Positions 22,361 through 29,968 of a DNA stretch of 64,000 nt are shown one piece after another (position 1 is the first letter of the stretch; each line of letters opens with the position of its first letter). The stretch spans positions 62,001-126,000 of the forward strand of contig CAKZPI010000043.1 in the NCBI GenBank assembly GCA_937139155.1, given 5' to 3'. The notes under the pieces were generated by a model, which searched no databases, had not been told where the DNA came from, and saw only the letters and a program-made list of their open reading frames with translations. A program made the position numbers and the translations under genes. This DNA comes from an uncultured Flavobacteriales bacterium. GTDB lineage: Bacteria > Bacteroidota > Bacteroidia > Flavobacteriales > JBLHRE01.

Positions 22361-22504
22361 ATGAGGACCATACTTTTATTCCTGATCGCCACAACCACTT
22401 TGTCTTGTAATGAACAGGCATGTGCTGAAATGCGGGATTGGTTTTCAAGTTATGAAGAGGCTGTTGCGGCAATGTACTTGCAATGTTTATCGTATTTTAG
22501 TTAA
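22361..22504 (+). CDS. Very small putative lipoprotein, possibly a gene fragment
   Basis: The 47-codon frame from the ATG at 22361 begins MRTILLFLIATTTLSCNEQ, a good lipoprotein signal with Cys at residue 16, followed by only about 30 residues. The frame is open upstream to an ATG at 22286, giving 72 residues. I do not recognise it. It could be the 5' remnant of a longer lipoprotein gene cut off by the insertion of the toxin-antitoxin pair that begins 30 bp downstream (inference). Confidence 0.4.
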   Translation: MRTILLFLIATTTLSCNEQACAEMRDWFSSYEEAVAAMYLQCLSYFS

Positions 22505-22524
22505 CCTTTTACGTTAATAAATTA

Positions 22525-22532
22525 TAACTTTG
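22525..22532 (+). promoter_or_regulatory. -7 promoter element of the higBA-like operon
   Basis: TAACTTTG matches the Bacteroidota -7 consensus TAnnTTTG exactly. It lies only 2 bp before the GTG start of the toxin gene, so the predicted transcription start falls at or just inside the start codon. Confidence 0.55.
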
Positions 22533-22534
22533 CA

Positions 22535-22873
22535 GTGGAGTTATTCTTTAAAACCAATAAGCTTGAAAAGCAGTTGACTAAGCCAAAGGATATGGCTAAA
22601 GTTTTTGGGCAATTGGCCAGGAAGATTGATCAGCGCGTTAAAGACTTGAAGGCTGCTGAAACCCTGGAAGACATGAGAATGTTTCCTGCTGCAAGGTGTC
22701 ATGAACTGAAAGGTGACAAAAAAGGTGAATTGGCGGTTGATGTTTCAGGAAATTATCGATTAATATTTGAGCCGGCCCATGATCCCATTCCAAACAAAGA
22801 TGATGGAGGGCTGGATTGGAATAAGGTAACGGCCATCAAACTCTTGCGGGTTGAAGACTATCATAAAAAATAG
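22535..22873 (+). CDS. HigB-like toxin, RelE/ParE superfamily
   Basis: The 112-residue product starts at GTG. It has the pattern of the HigB / plasmid-killer toxins: LEKQLTKPKDMAKVFGQLAR, then AARCHELKGDKKGELAVDVS and NYRLIFEP. These toxins are ribosome-dependent mRNA interferases. Starting at GTG 22535 keeps the conserved N-terminus, but this codon is almost inside the promoter. The next in-frame ATG (22592) would remove the first 19 residues. It lies 11 bp before its antitoxin gene, in the toxin-first order typical of higBA. Confidence 0.85.
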   Translation: MELFFKTNKLEKQLTKPKDMAKVFGQLARKIDQRVKDLKAAETLEDMRMFPAARCHELKGDKKGELAVDVSGNYRLIFEPAHDPIPNKDDGGLDWNKVTAIKLLRVEDYHKK

Positions 22874-22884
22874 AAAGTGACATA

Positions 22885-23976
22885 ATGAGTACTGATCTTG
22901 AAATAGCAAAACAAGTCCTGTCGCCTCCGGGTGATACGCTTCAGGAAACACTGGATGAAATTGGCATGTCACAGGTGGAATTAGCTGAAAGAACAGGCCG
23001 TCCTAAAGAAAAGATCAATGATATTATCAAAGGGCGTGAGCCCATCAGCACAGCTACTGCATTTCAATTGGAGAAGGCCTTGGGTATTCCTGCTTCCTTT
23101 TGGCTAAATCGTGAAAAGGAATACCGTAAATGTCTTTTTGAATTGGAGCAGCAATCCTTTCTTGAGGAATGTCTGGAGTGGTTTTACAAATTTCCTTTGC
23201 GGGAAATGAAAAATTGGGGTATTCTACCTAAGACCCGTGAAAAGCATGTTCTTGTAAATAGTCTGCTTGGTTTTTTTGGGGTGGCCTCTCCAAATCAATG
23301 GCATAGAATCTACATTGACCAAGAGGTTTCGGTTGCATTCCGAATTTCACTCGCAAATACTAAAAGCCCGCACGCTATGTCAACATGGTTACGTATGGGT
23401 GAATTGGAAGCAACAAAACTCCAAGTTAGTGGATTTGACGAGAAACGATTTAAACTGGCATTGAGTGAGGCGAAAGAAATAGCCTACCAACATCCAGAAG
23501 ATTTTACTGAAAGGTTACAGAGTTTATGTGCCGAGTGTGGGGTAGCCTTGGTGTACGTACCCACCCTGCCCAAGGCTCCAATCAGTGGTGCAACACGTTG
23601 GTTTCATAATATTCCTCTGATTCAACTTTCTGGCAGGTACAAAACCAATGATCATTTCTGGTTCACATTTTTCCATGAAGCAGGCCACATTCTATTGCAT
23701 GGCAAAAAAGAAATATTCCTTGAAGATGTTGAAGGAACTCCGGTAGATCAAAAAAAGGAAGAAGAAGCCAACCAATATGCTTCAAAACTATTACTGAAAG
23801 AAAGTGAGCTGCAGGAATTACTAGATAGTGATTCTTTAGATGAAGCTACGATCATTTCTTTTTCCGAAAAGTTCCGCACACCTCCTGGGGTGATTATTGG
23901 CCGTCTACAGCATAAAGGCCTGGTTCCTTTTTCGTTTGGCAATCATTTAAGACAAAAAATCAACCTTTTTGATTAA
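22885..23976 (+). CDS. HigA-like antitoxin fused to an ImmA/IrrE-type metallopeptidase
   Basis: The 363-residue protein begins with an XRE helix-turn-helix (residues about 18-75, GMSQVELAERTGRPKEKIND). It continues into a C-terminal zinc-peptidase domain with the HEAGH motif at residues 264-268 and a following conserved Leu-Leu-His. ImmA/IrrE peptidases cleave repressors under stress, so this antitoxin may control its own stability (inference). The HigA part should bind HigB and the operon promoter. It is much longer than the roughly 100-residue classical HigA. Confidence 0.85.
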   Translation: MSTDLEIAKQVLSPPGDTLQETLDEIGMSQVELAERTGRPKEKINDIIKGREPISTATAFQLEKALGIPASFWLNREKEYRKCLFELEQQSFLEECLEWFYKFPLREMKNWGILPKTREKHVLVNSLLGFFGVASPNQWHRIYIDQEVSVAFRISLANTKSPHAMSTWLRMGELEATKLQVSGFDEKRFKLALSEAKEIAYQHPEDFTERLQSLCAECGVALVYVPTLPKAPISGATRWFHNIPLIQLSGRYKTNDHFWFTFFHEAGHILLHGKKEIFLEDVEGTPVDQKKEEEANQYASKLLLKESELQELLDSDSLDEATIISFSEKFRTPPGVIIGRLQHKGLVPFSFGNHLRQKINLFD

Positions 23977-24006
23977 ATAAAGTCTATTCCATCGGCCCCA
24001 GCCAGG

Positions 24007-24189
24007 TTGCGCTTCTGGGTAAAAAAGGGAGCGGTATTCTCTGCTTTATATCACAAGAAAAGAGATTTTCAATTCCAGATTGGCAGATGGGAAATTTATT
24101 ATTTACCTCGGTTTCCAGAATGCCGTTTTATGAAAAAGTACAGGGGCATGATCCCGCAAGATATTGTGGCTAATGAATCCTTAGTTTAG
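24007..24189 (+). pseudogene. Short open frame, possible gene remnant
   Basis: A 60-codon frame lies between higA and the glycosyltransferase gene. Its product, with GRWEIYYLPRFPECRFMKKY and GMIPQDIVANESLV, looks protein-like in composition but has no recognisable start context or family. It may be the tail of a gene displaced by the toxin-antitoxin insertion, or noise. Confidence 0.2.
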
Positions 24190-24231
24190 TGGCAGAATTG
24201 AAGACCTTTGTCTTGCCTAATTGATTAAGCC

Positions 24232-25644
24232 ATGCACCTGAAAAGCCTCCTTAAAGACATCCGATTTTGGATCCTTCTGTTTTTCTTGATACGTCTAGTT
24301 GGTATTACAAATCCGCCCCTAGAAACCGGTCATAACTGGAGGCAAACCACCGTTACAATGGTGGCTCGCAACTATCTTGAAATCGACAATAATATATTTT
24401 ATCCAAGAGTCGATTTTGCTGGGGAGAAAACCGGAATTACCGGAATGGAGTTCCCGGTTTTGAATTATATGATTTATGCCACGGCCGAGGTGTTCGGTTA
24501 CCAACACTGGTATGGTCGCTTGATTAATCTATTGATTTCAAGCATTGGAATCTGGTTTTTCTACCTATTGGTGAGGAAGTATTTCTCAGATAAAACGGCC
24601 TTTTACGCCAGCATTTTATTGTTGGTTTCAATATGGTTTCAGTTTTCACGAAAGATCATGCCCGACACTTTTTCAATGTCTTTGATTCTGGCGGGCATCT
24701 ATTACGGCACCAATTATTTGGAAGGAAAGGTTCGGGAAAAAGGCCTCTGGAATGTATTGGCGTATTTCCTGCTGATTACCATTGGTGTTCTTTCCAAGCT
24801 TCCTTCGGGATTCATATTGGTTGTTTTTGCCTTTTTCATTTTCGATGGAAAAATACCCATGAAACGAAAGGTGATTTTCTCAGTTGCTTCGCTGGTAACG
24901 CTTTTTCCGGTGGTAGCTTGGTATTACCACTGGGTGCCTAAATTGGTTGAAGACTATGGTTTTTGGCATTTCTTCATGGGTAAGAGTTTCCTACAGGGAA
25001 TTGTAGAAATAGGTCAGAACCTCAATTTAACCTTGAGTAGGTTTTACGATACCGCTTTAAAGTTTTCAGGATTTGCCCTCTTCCTTTTTGGTCTCTATAC
25101 GTCCATTAAACGCAGAGATTGGAAAGTTTATGGAATCCTGGCCATTGCCACACTAAGCTTTGCTGTCATCATTTTTAAGGCGGGATACACATTCTCTCAC
25201 CACACCTATTACATAGTGCCATTTGCACCCGTAATGGCTTTAGTGGCAGGCTATGGATTAAGCCAAATCAAAAGCATGAAATGGGTTGTTGCCCTTTTGG
25301 TGATTGTGGGAGTAGAAGGCATCGCCAATCAGCAAAACGACTTTCGTATAAAAGAAAAGAATCTTCAAATTCTAAACCTAGAAGAAGATTTAAATAAGGT
25401 TTCCGATGCGGAGGAAATGATCCTAATCAACAGCGGAAACTATCCAACTCCCATGTACTTTGCGCATAGAAAGGGCTGGATCAATTCTAATTCTGAAATT
25501 CAGAGGGAGGGCTTTTTAGATTCCCTTCAAACGCTAGGACTAGATTATGTTGTAATTCTCAAAAGAAGCTTTGGCTCGGAAATTAGCCTAGAAGGTCGCA
25601 AGGTGGTTCTTGAGAACGGAGATTATTGCATTTATGAACTTTAG
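24232..25644 (+). CDS. Membrane glycosyltransferase, GT39/ArnT-like
   Basis: This 470-residue polytopic protein has about ten hydrophobic segments. The first extracytoplasmic loop, following TM1, carries PLETGHNWRQ and acidic residues. This resembles lipid-linked-sugar glycosyltransferases of the PMT/ArnT class (GT-C fold, catalytic Asp/Glu in loop 1). It would transfer a sugar from a polyprenyl-phosphate donor to an outer lipid or protein. The acceptor is unknown and there are no polysaccharide genes nearby. Its stop overlaps the next gene by 11 bp. Confidence 0.75.
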   Translation: MHLKSLLKDIRFWILLFFLIRLVGITNPPLETGHNWRQTTVTMVARNYLEIDNNIFYPRVDFAGEKTGITGMEFPVLNYMIYATAEVFGYQHWYGRLINLLISSIGIWFFYLLVRKYFSDKTAFYASILLLVSIWFQFSRKIMPDTFSMSLILAGIYYGTNYLEGKVREKGLWNVLAYFLLITIGVLSKLPSGFILVVFAFFIFDGKIPMKRKVIFSVASLVTLFPVVAWYYHWVPKLVEDYGFWHFFMGKSFLQGIVEIGQNLNLTLSRFYDTALKFSGFALFLFGLYTSIKRRDWKVYGILAIATLSFAVIIFKAGYTFSHHTYYIVPFAPVMALVAGYGLSQIKSMKWVVALLVIVGVEGIANQQNDFRIKEKNLQILNLEEDLNKVSDAEEMILINSGNYPTPMYFAHRKGWINSNSEIQREGFLDSLQTLGLDYVVILKRSFGSEISLEGRKVVLENGDYCIYEL

Positions 25645-26110
25645 GTGGGGTGCGAGCTTTGATGGCTTCATGTTTTGGTTCGGCTTATGCTTGGTCATTG
25701 CTTCCGTTTACCTCCCCTATAGATTTCAAACCATTGAAACGCTTATCCTATGTCTTCCAATAATTCCATTGGGGGTCCTTGGAATAATGAATATTCGAGG
25801 GGCAAAACTCGACTTAGAGAAAGGGCTTATCCGGCATTATTCTGATTTTCTGGTTTTCAAGATTTTTCATTCCTCCATGGAAATAAAGGAGTTTTATCAA
25901 GCGGTATTAAAACTTCACACCCTGAATCAAAGAATGAACATGAAGTCGATTAGCTATACGAACCGCACCCGAGTCTATGAAGTTTATCTTCGAGGCAAGA
26001 AAGGAGGAGTGCAGGTTCATGAAACCACCGATTATAAATCAGCTTTAAGCTGCCTCCAGGCCTTAGAGAAGAAACTGCCCGTAGAAATCCTTAATTTGAG
26101 CCGGCGATAG
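25634..26110 (+). CDS. Hypothetical membrane protein
   Basis: This 158-residue product has two closely spaced N-terminal membrane segments (residues about 8-25 and 33-52) and a soluble C-terminal half of mixed alpha/beta character. That layout resembles small proteins with two TM helices and a PH-like domain, but I do not recognise a family. The ATG at 25634 lies inside the end of the glycosyltransferase gene, so the two are probably coupled. Confidence 0.65.
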   Translation: MNFRWGASFDGFMFWFGLCLVIASVYLPYRFQTIETLILCLPIIPLGVLGIMNIRGAKLDLEKGLIRHYSDFLVFKIFHSSMEIKEFYQAVLKLHTLNQRMNMKSISYTNRTRVYEVYLRGKKGGVQVHETTDYKSALSCLQALEKKLPVEILNLSRR

Positions 26111-26183
26111 CCGAAATTGGTAGAGATAAAAGCGGATGTGGAATCCTCTTTAATGCCTGAAATTCAACCTCAACCCACATAAA

Positions 26184-26768
26184 ATGAGCTTCAAAGAAAA
26201 GGCAGACAGCTTTGAGCCCTCCAATGAATATGAATGGAGGAAATGGTTGGAGCAGAATGGAGACTCTAAAGATTCAGTTTGGTTGATCATCCATAAAAAG
26301 GCCTCTCCCAACCCCAATTTAACTTGGAGCCAAGCCGTAGATCATGCCCTTTGCTTCGGCTGGATTGATAGCGTGAGGAAAACAATAGATGCCGAGAAAT
26401 TTAAGCAATATTTCTGCAAAAGAAAGCCCAAGAGTACTTGGTCAAAGGTGAATAAGGAGAAGGTTGAGAAACTAATGGAAGCAGGGTTGATGAAGAAGGA
26501 AGGTCTAAACGCAATAAGCCTGGCCAAAGAAAATGGTTCATGGCAAATCTTAGACTCAATAGACGCCCTAACTGTTCCAATAGAGCTTGAAAAAGCCTTC
26601 AAGGATTGCCCGGAAGCTGAATCCTTTTATTCGGCCCTGAGCCATTCAAAAAAACGTTCCATCCTGTATTGGGTGGTATCCGCAAAACGGATAGAAACCA
26701 AAGAAAAACGCATCCAAGAATTTCTTGAATCCGCTTTAGCGGGAAAACTTCCCAGTCGGTTTTCATGA
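26184..26768 (+). CDS. YdeI/OmpD-associated family protein
   Basis: This 194-residue protein has the family features SVWLIIHKKASPNPNLTWSQ, AVDHALCFGWIDSVRKTID and RKPKSTWSKVNKEKV, and an Arg-rich C-terminal YdeI-like half. The family is annotated as bacteriocin-protection or OmdA proteins, but the biochemical role is not established. It stands alone with 73 bp upstream. Confidence 0.85.
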   Translation: MSFKEKADSFEPSNEYEWRKWLEQNGDSKDSVWLIIHKKASPNPNLTWSQAVDHALCFGWIDSVRKTIDAEKFKQYFCKRKPKSTWSKVNKEKVEKLMEAGLMKKEGLNAISLAKENGSWQILDSIDALTVPIELEKAFKDCPEAESFYSALSHSKKRSILYWVVSAKRIETKEKRIQEFLESALAGKLPSRFS

Positions 26769-26882
26769 TTTAGATTAGGCTTGGCGAAATTCGCTTTCCT
26801 CGAAACCTGATAAATCCTAAGTTTATGGGGAAGTCAAAAGGGGCTTTTCCTTTAGGGCTTTGTTCTATTCTAATCTCAGTTC

Positions 26883-27827
26883 ATGTCAAAGTCCATAAAT
26901 ATTACCTTGGTAGGGTTCGGAAATGTAGGCGCAACCTTGGCCCTCCTCCTATTGAATTCTAGCCATGCCAATCGAAGGGTTTGTTTGAACATAATTGAGC
27001 CTGATTCAAATTCAGTTGGCGGACTTCTTGACCTTGCCCATGGACTTAGTTTGTACCCTTATGCTGAGCTAGTGCTAAATCAAGCAAAGCATTTTCAGAG
27101 CTCAGACTTTATCTTTTATACCGCCGGAATTCCGAATGCCCCCGGGGCCTCACGCTTATCAAAGGCTAATGAGAATGTTGAATTGGTGAAAAGGGTGTTT
27201 CAAGGGATTAGATTTAAGCACCAGCCTTATATCATAGTAATAACCAATCCGGTAGATTTGATTTCAGAAGCCATACATCGGTTCACCAACCTTCCTGAAA
27301 ATAAGGTGCTAGGTACTGGAACTTTCTTAGATGCTATTCGGTTGGAGTATTATCTTTCGGATCTTTCAAAATGCCCCTTGGCGGATATTGAGGCCATGGT
27401 CTTGGGTGAACACGGAAATAGCCAGGTGCCCATATTTTCGCAAACCAAAGTGAAAGGGGCTTCGGTTTTAGAGATTCCGGAATTCACCACTGAGATATTA
27501 AGTCAGGCGGAAAGTTTAACCAAAAATGCCTCTACGAAAATTCGGGAAACCCAGGAAGGGACCCGGTTTGGAGTGGCCAAATGCGCTGAAACTTTGATGA
27601 ATTATATCCTTGACGGGAAAAGACATGACCTTTGCGTCTCTCTGCTTACCAATTCCTATTATAGAAATCTATTAGGCATTTCTCGGGATGTTTATCTTAG
27701 TCTTCCGGTATGTATTAACCAAGGAAAGGTTTACGTGAAAGAAGGCATCGATTTTTCGGAAGCCGAGTTAAAGTCTCTCAAGGAGTCTGCCTCCAAATTA
27801 TTGACCTATAGCGCTTCTTTACTTTAA
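26883..27827 (+). CDS. Lactate/malate dehydrogenase family 2-hydroxyacid dehydrogenase
   Basis: This 314-residue protein has the Rossmann NAD-binding motif GFGNVGATLALL, the TNPVD motif, the catalytic pair Asp-Arg in FLDAIRLE and the catalytic His177 in GEHGNSQVP. The mobile loop reads AGIPNAPGASRL. The position that is Gln in lactate and Arg in malate dehydrogenases is Asn85, while the substrate-polarising Arg91 is kept. It is therefore a true family member, but its substrate cannot be read from the specificity residue. It is not linked to TCA-cycle genes here, and naming it mdh or ldh would be unsafe. Confidence 0.85.
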   Translation: MSKSINITLVGFGNVGATLALLLLNSSHANRRVCLNIIEPDSNSVGGLLDLAHGLSLYPYAELVLNQAKHFQSSDFIFYTAGIPNAPGASRLSKANENVELVKRVFQGIRFKHQPYIIVITNPVDLISEAIHRFTNLPENKVLGTGTFLDAIRLEYYLSDLSKCPLADIEAMVLGEHGNSQVPIFSQTKVKGASVLEIPEFTTEILSQAESLTKNASTKIRETQEGTRFGVAKCAETLMNYILDGKRHDLCVSLLTNSYYRNLLGISRDVYLSLPVCINQGKVYVKEGIDFSEAELKSLKESASKLLTYSASLL

Positions 27828-27832
27828 GGGAT

Positions 27833-28339
27833 ATGAAAAAAGAATTTATGGAAGTGCAGAGGTTCAATCAAGTTTGGCTGTGGATAATTTTGATTTTCGC
27901 CAGTTTGGTCCCTTTTTTTCTTCATTTTTATGAAAGGCTAAGCGCTGACACGGCTGAAGGAGGAGAAATTCTAAGTCCTTCTTTAATCTTCACCTTTGTT
28001 TTCTTCCTCGCCCTTATGGTTTTCTTTCGAATCATGCATTTGAAAACTCGGATCAATTCAAGCGGAATACATTGGACGTATTACCCCTTTTTCAAAAAGA
28101 AAGTAACTTGGAAGGAGGTAGAAAAGGCCAAAGTTTTAAACTACGGTTTTGTGGGAGGCTGGGGCATAAGGATTTGGACATCTTATGGAACAGTGTATAA
28201 TATTCGAGGGAATAAAGGCCTGGCTCTTGAGTTAAAATCCGGAAAAAGAATGGTGGTTGGCACTCAGAAAGAGCAGGAATTAAAAGCCTTTTTGGGGGAC
28301 CTCCAAGAAGCCAAGGCATCAACCATACCTGAAGAATAA
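27833..28339 (+). CDS. Membrane protein with two TM segments and a PH-like domain
   Basis: The 168-residue product has TM segments at about residues 14-31 and 48-66. A compact beta-rich region follows with the pattern GWGIRIWTSYGTVYNIRGNK and LELKSGKRMVVGTQ, as in bacterial PH-domain proteins such as the DUF6141 type. The function is unknown. It begins 5 bp after the dehydrogenase gene, so it is likely cotranscribed. Confidence 0.65.
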   Translation: MKKEFMEVQRFNQVWLWIILIFASLVPFFLHFYERLSADTAEGGEILSPSLIFTFVFFLALMVFFRIMHLKTRINSSGIHWTYYPFFKKKVTWKEVEKAKVLNYGFVGGWGIRIWTSYGTVYNIRGNKGLALELKSGKRMVVGTQKEQELKAFLGDLQEAKASTIPEE

Positions 28340-28362
28340 ATTTAACCTAGATTTAGCCAAGA

Positions 28363-29397
28363 ATGATTGTAACCAAATCCATTAATTTTAAGCAAGTACT
28401 AAAGGCAACCTGGCATCATTTAGTTTGGTTGTTTGCCTTTATGGGCGGAATGGCAAGCCTTTATCATTTTAAGATCATTCAGGTTGAAATACCCTGGTTA
28501 CCGGTTTCTGTAATAGGTACGGCAGTTGCTTTTTATGTTGGATTTAAAAACAATCAGGCCTACGATCGAATGTGGGAGGCACGCAAGATTTGGGGTGGAA
28601 TAGTGAACGATAGTAGATCTTGGGGGATGATGATAGATGGTTTCATAACCAATCAGTTTTCAGAATCGAAACTTGAACTTGAGGAAATTCAGAAAATCAA
28701 ACGGCGGTTGATTTATAGGCATATTGCTTGGCTATACGCGCATAGAGCTCAACTCTTGGTGCCAGCCCCTTGGGAGCATATTCGGCAAGGACGATTTACA
28801 AGGAGGCATGCGGAAAAGCTTCAAGCTAAGGGAGGGATTGGGCTTGTTGACAAGGAAGATGCTGGAATGAGCTTTGTGAATCTATTGCCCGAGGAGGAAC
28901 AAAAATCGTTACTGGAAAAAGCAAATACAGCAACCCAAATCATTAACCAGCAATCAAGAGACCTAACTCAGCTCAGGGAGGCGGGTTTAATCAATGATTT
29001 TCGGCACATGGAATTGGAGAATCTTCTGAGAAGTTTCTATGCCCTACAAGGCAAAAACGAGCGCATTAAAAAGTTTCCACTACCCAGGCAATACGCAAAT
29101 ATGAGCCGATATTTTGTGGGCATATTTATTTTCTTATTACCTTTTAGCATGATGCCAGAGCTTATGGCCATTAGTGATTTGGAGCTTTGGCTTTCCATTC
29201 CAATTACAGCTTTGTTGGGCTGGATTTATGTGATGATGGAAATTATTGGGGATTATTCTGAGAATCCCTTTCAAGGGATGGGCAATGATATACCCATGCT
29301 TTCCTTGTGTAGAACCATTGAAATTGACCTAAGGGAAATGCTCGAGGAAACAGATATTCCTCCAAGCATTAAATCTCGAAACGGAGTTTTGATGTAG
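28363..29397 (+). CDS. Bestrophin-like ion channel (UPF0187 family)
   Basis: The 344-residue protein carries the bestrophin/RFP-TM pattern. TM1 and TM2 lie near residues 18-35 and 45-62, followed by GFKNNQAYDRMWEARKIWGG, and a later TM pair around residues 247-290 ends in ENPFQGMGNDIPM. Prokaryotic bestrophins are pentameric, usually cation-selective channels in the inner membrane. The physiological role here is unknown. Confidence 0.85.
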   Translation: MIVTKSINFKQVLKATWHHLVWLFAFMGGMASLYHFKIIQVEIPWLPVSVIGTAVAFYVGFKNNQAYDRMWEARKIWGGIVNDSRSWGMMIDGFITNQFSESKLELEEIQKIKRRLIYRHIAWLYAHRAQLLVPAPWEHIRQGRFTRRHAEKLQAKGGIGLVDKEDAGMSFVNLLPEEEQKSLLEKANTATQIINQQSRDLTQLREAGLINDFRHMELENLLRSFYALQGKNERIKKFPLPRQYANMSRYFVGIFIFLLPFSMMPELMAISDLELWLSIPITALLGWIYVMMEIIGDYSENPFQGMGNDIPMLSLCRTIEIDLREMLEETDIPPSIKSRNGVLM

Positions 29398-29446
29398 TTG
29401 GTATTTTAAAAATATTCTGATTAGACTAAGAAAAAAGCGGACTTTT

Positions 29447-29899
29447 ATGACCTTACCTGAAATCCACCTTATTGGCATAAGCCTTGAGCAAAAAACCACC
29501 AATCAGAACAACCAGTCTACCCGAGACATTGGTGAGTTATGGCAAAAATTTGTGGATGAAAATGTCTTGTACAGAGTTACTGACCGGCTTTCCAATGATA
29601 TTTATGCGGTTTACTATGATTTCGAAGGCGATCATGCTCGGAGATTCTCTTACTTCGTCGGGGCGAAGGTTGAGCCTGCTACCTTACCTCCAAAGGGCCT
29701 TCAATCTTTGAAGATTCCGGTGCAGAAATACCAAAAGTTTTTGGCCAAAGGAAAAATGCCCATGTGCATAGGAGAGACCTGGAGGGAAATTTGGAAATCT
29801 GGAATTAAAAGAGCCTTCGGTTTTGACTTTGAGGTTTTGGACGAGCGAAGTCATAACTGGCAAAATGCTGAGCTTGACATCTTTGTTTCAGTGCCCTAG
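29447..29899 (+). CDS. GyrI-like effector-binding domain protein
   Basis: The 150-residue stand-alone domain has the GyrI/SbmC/BmrR ligand-binding pattern: IGELWQKFVDE, YAVYYDFEGDHARRFSYFVG, and a C-terminal LDIFVSVP strand. Such domains bind small hydrophobic or cationic molecules, and some are hydrolases or toxin antagonists. No DNA-binding domain is present, so it is not itself a regulator. Confidence 0.8.
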   Translation: MTLPEIHLIGISLEQKTTNQNNQSTRDIGELWQKFVDENVLYRVTDRLSNDIYAVYYDFEGDHARRFSYFVGAKVEPATLPPKGLQSLKIPVQKYQKFLAKGKMPMCIGETWREIWKSGIKRAFGFDFEVLDERSHNWQNAELDIFVSVP

Positions 29900-29968
29900 A
29901 TTCTTATTGAAATCAAGCCTCCTCCTAAGATCAATGCTTACCTTTGAATTCAGTTTTGACAATTGAAT

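Noticed and set aside
26883..27827. Naming the dehydrogenase mdh or ldh
   Set aside because: The specificity residue is Asn rather than Arg or Gln, so the substrate is open.
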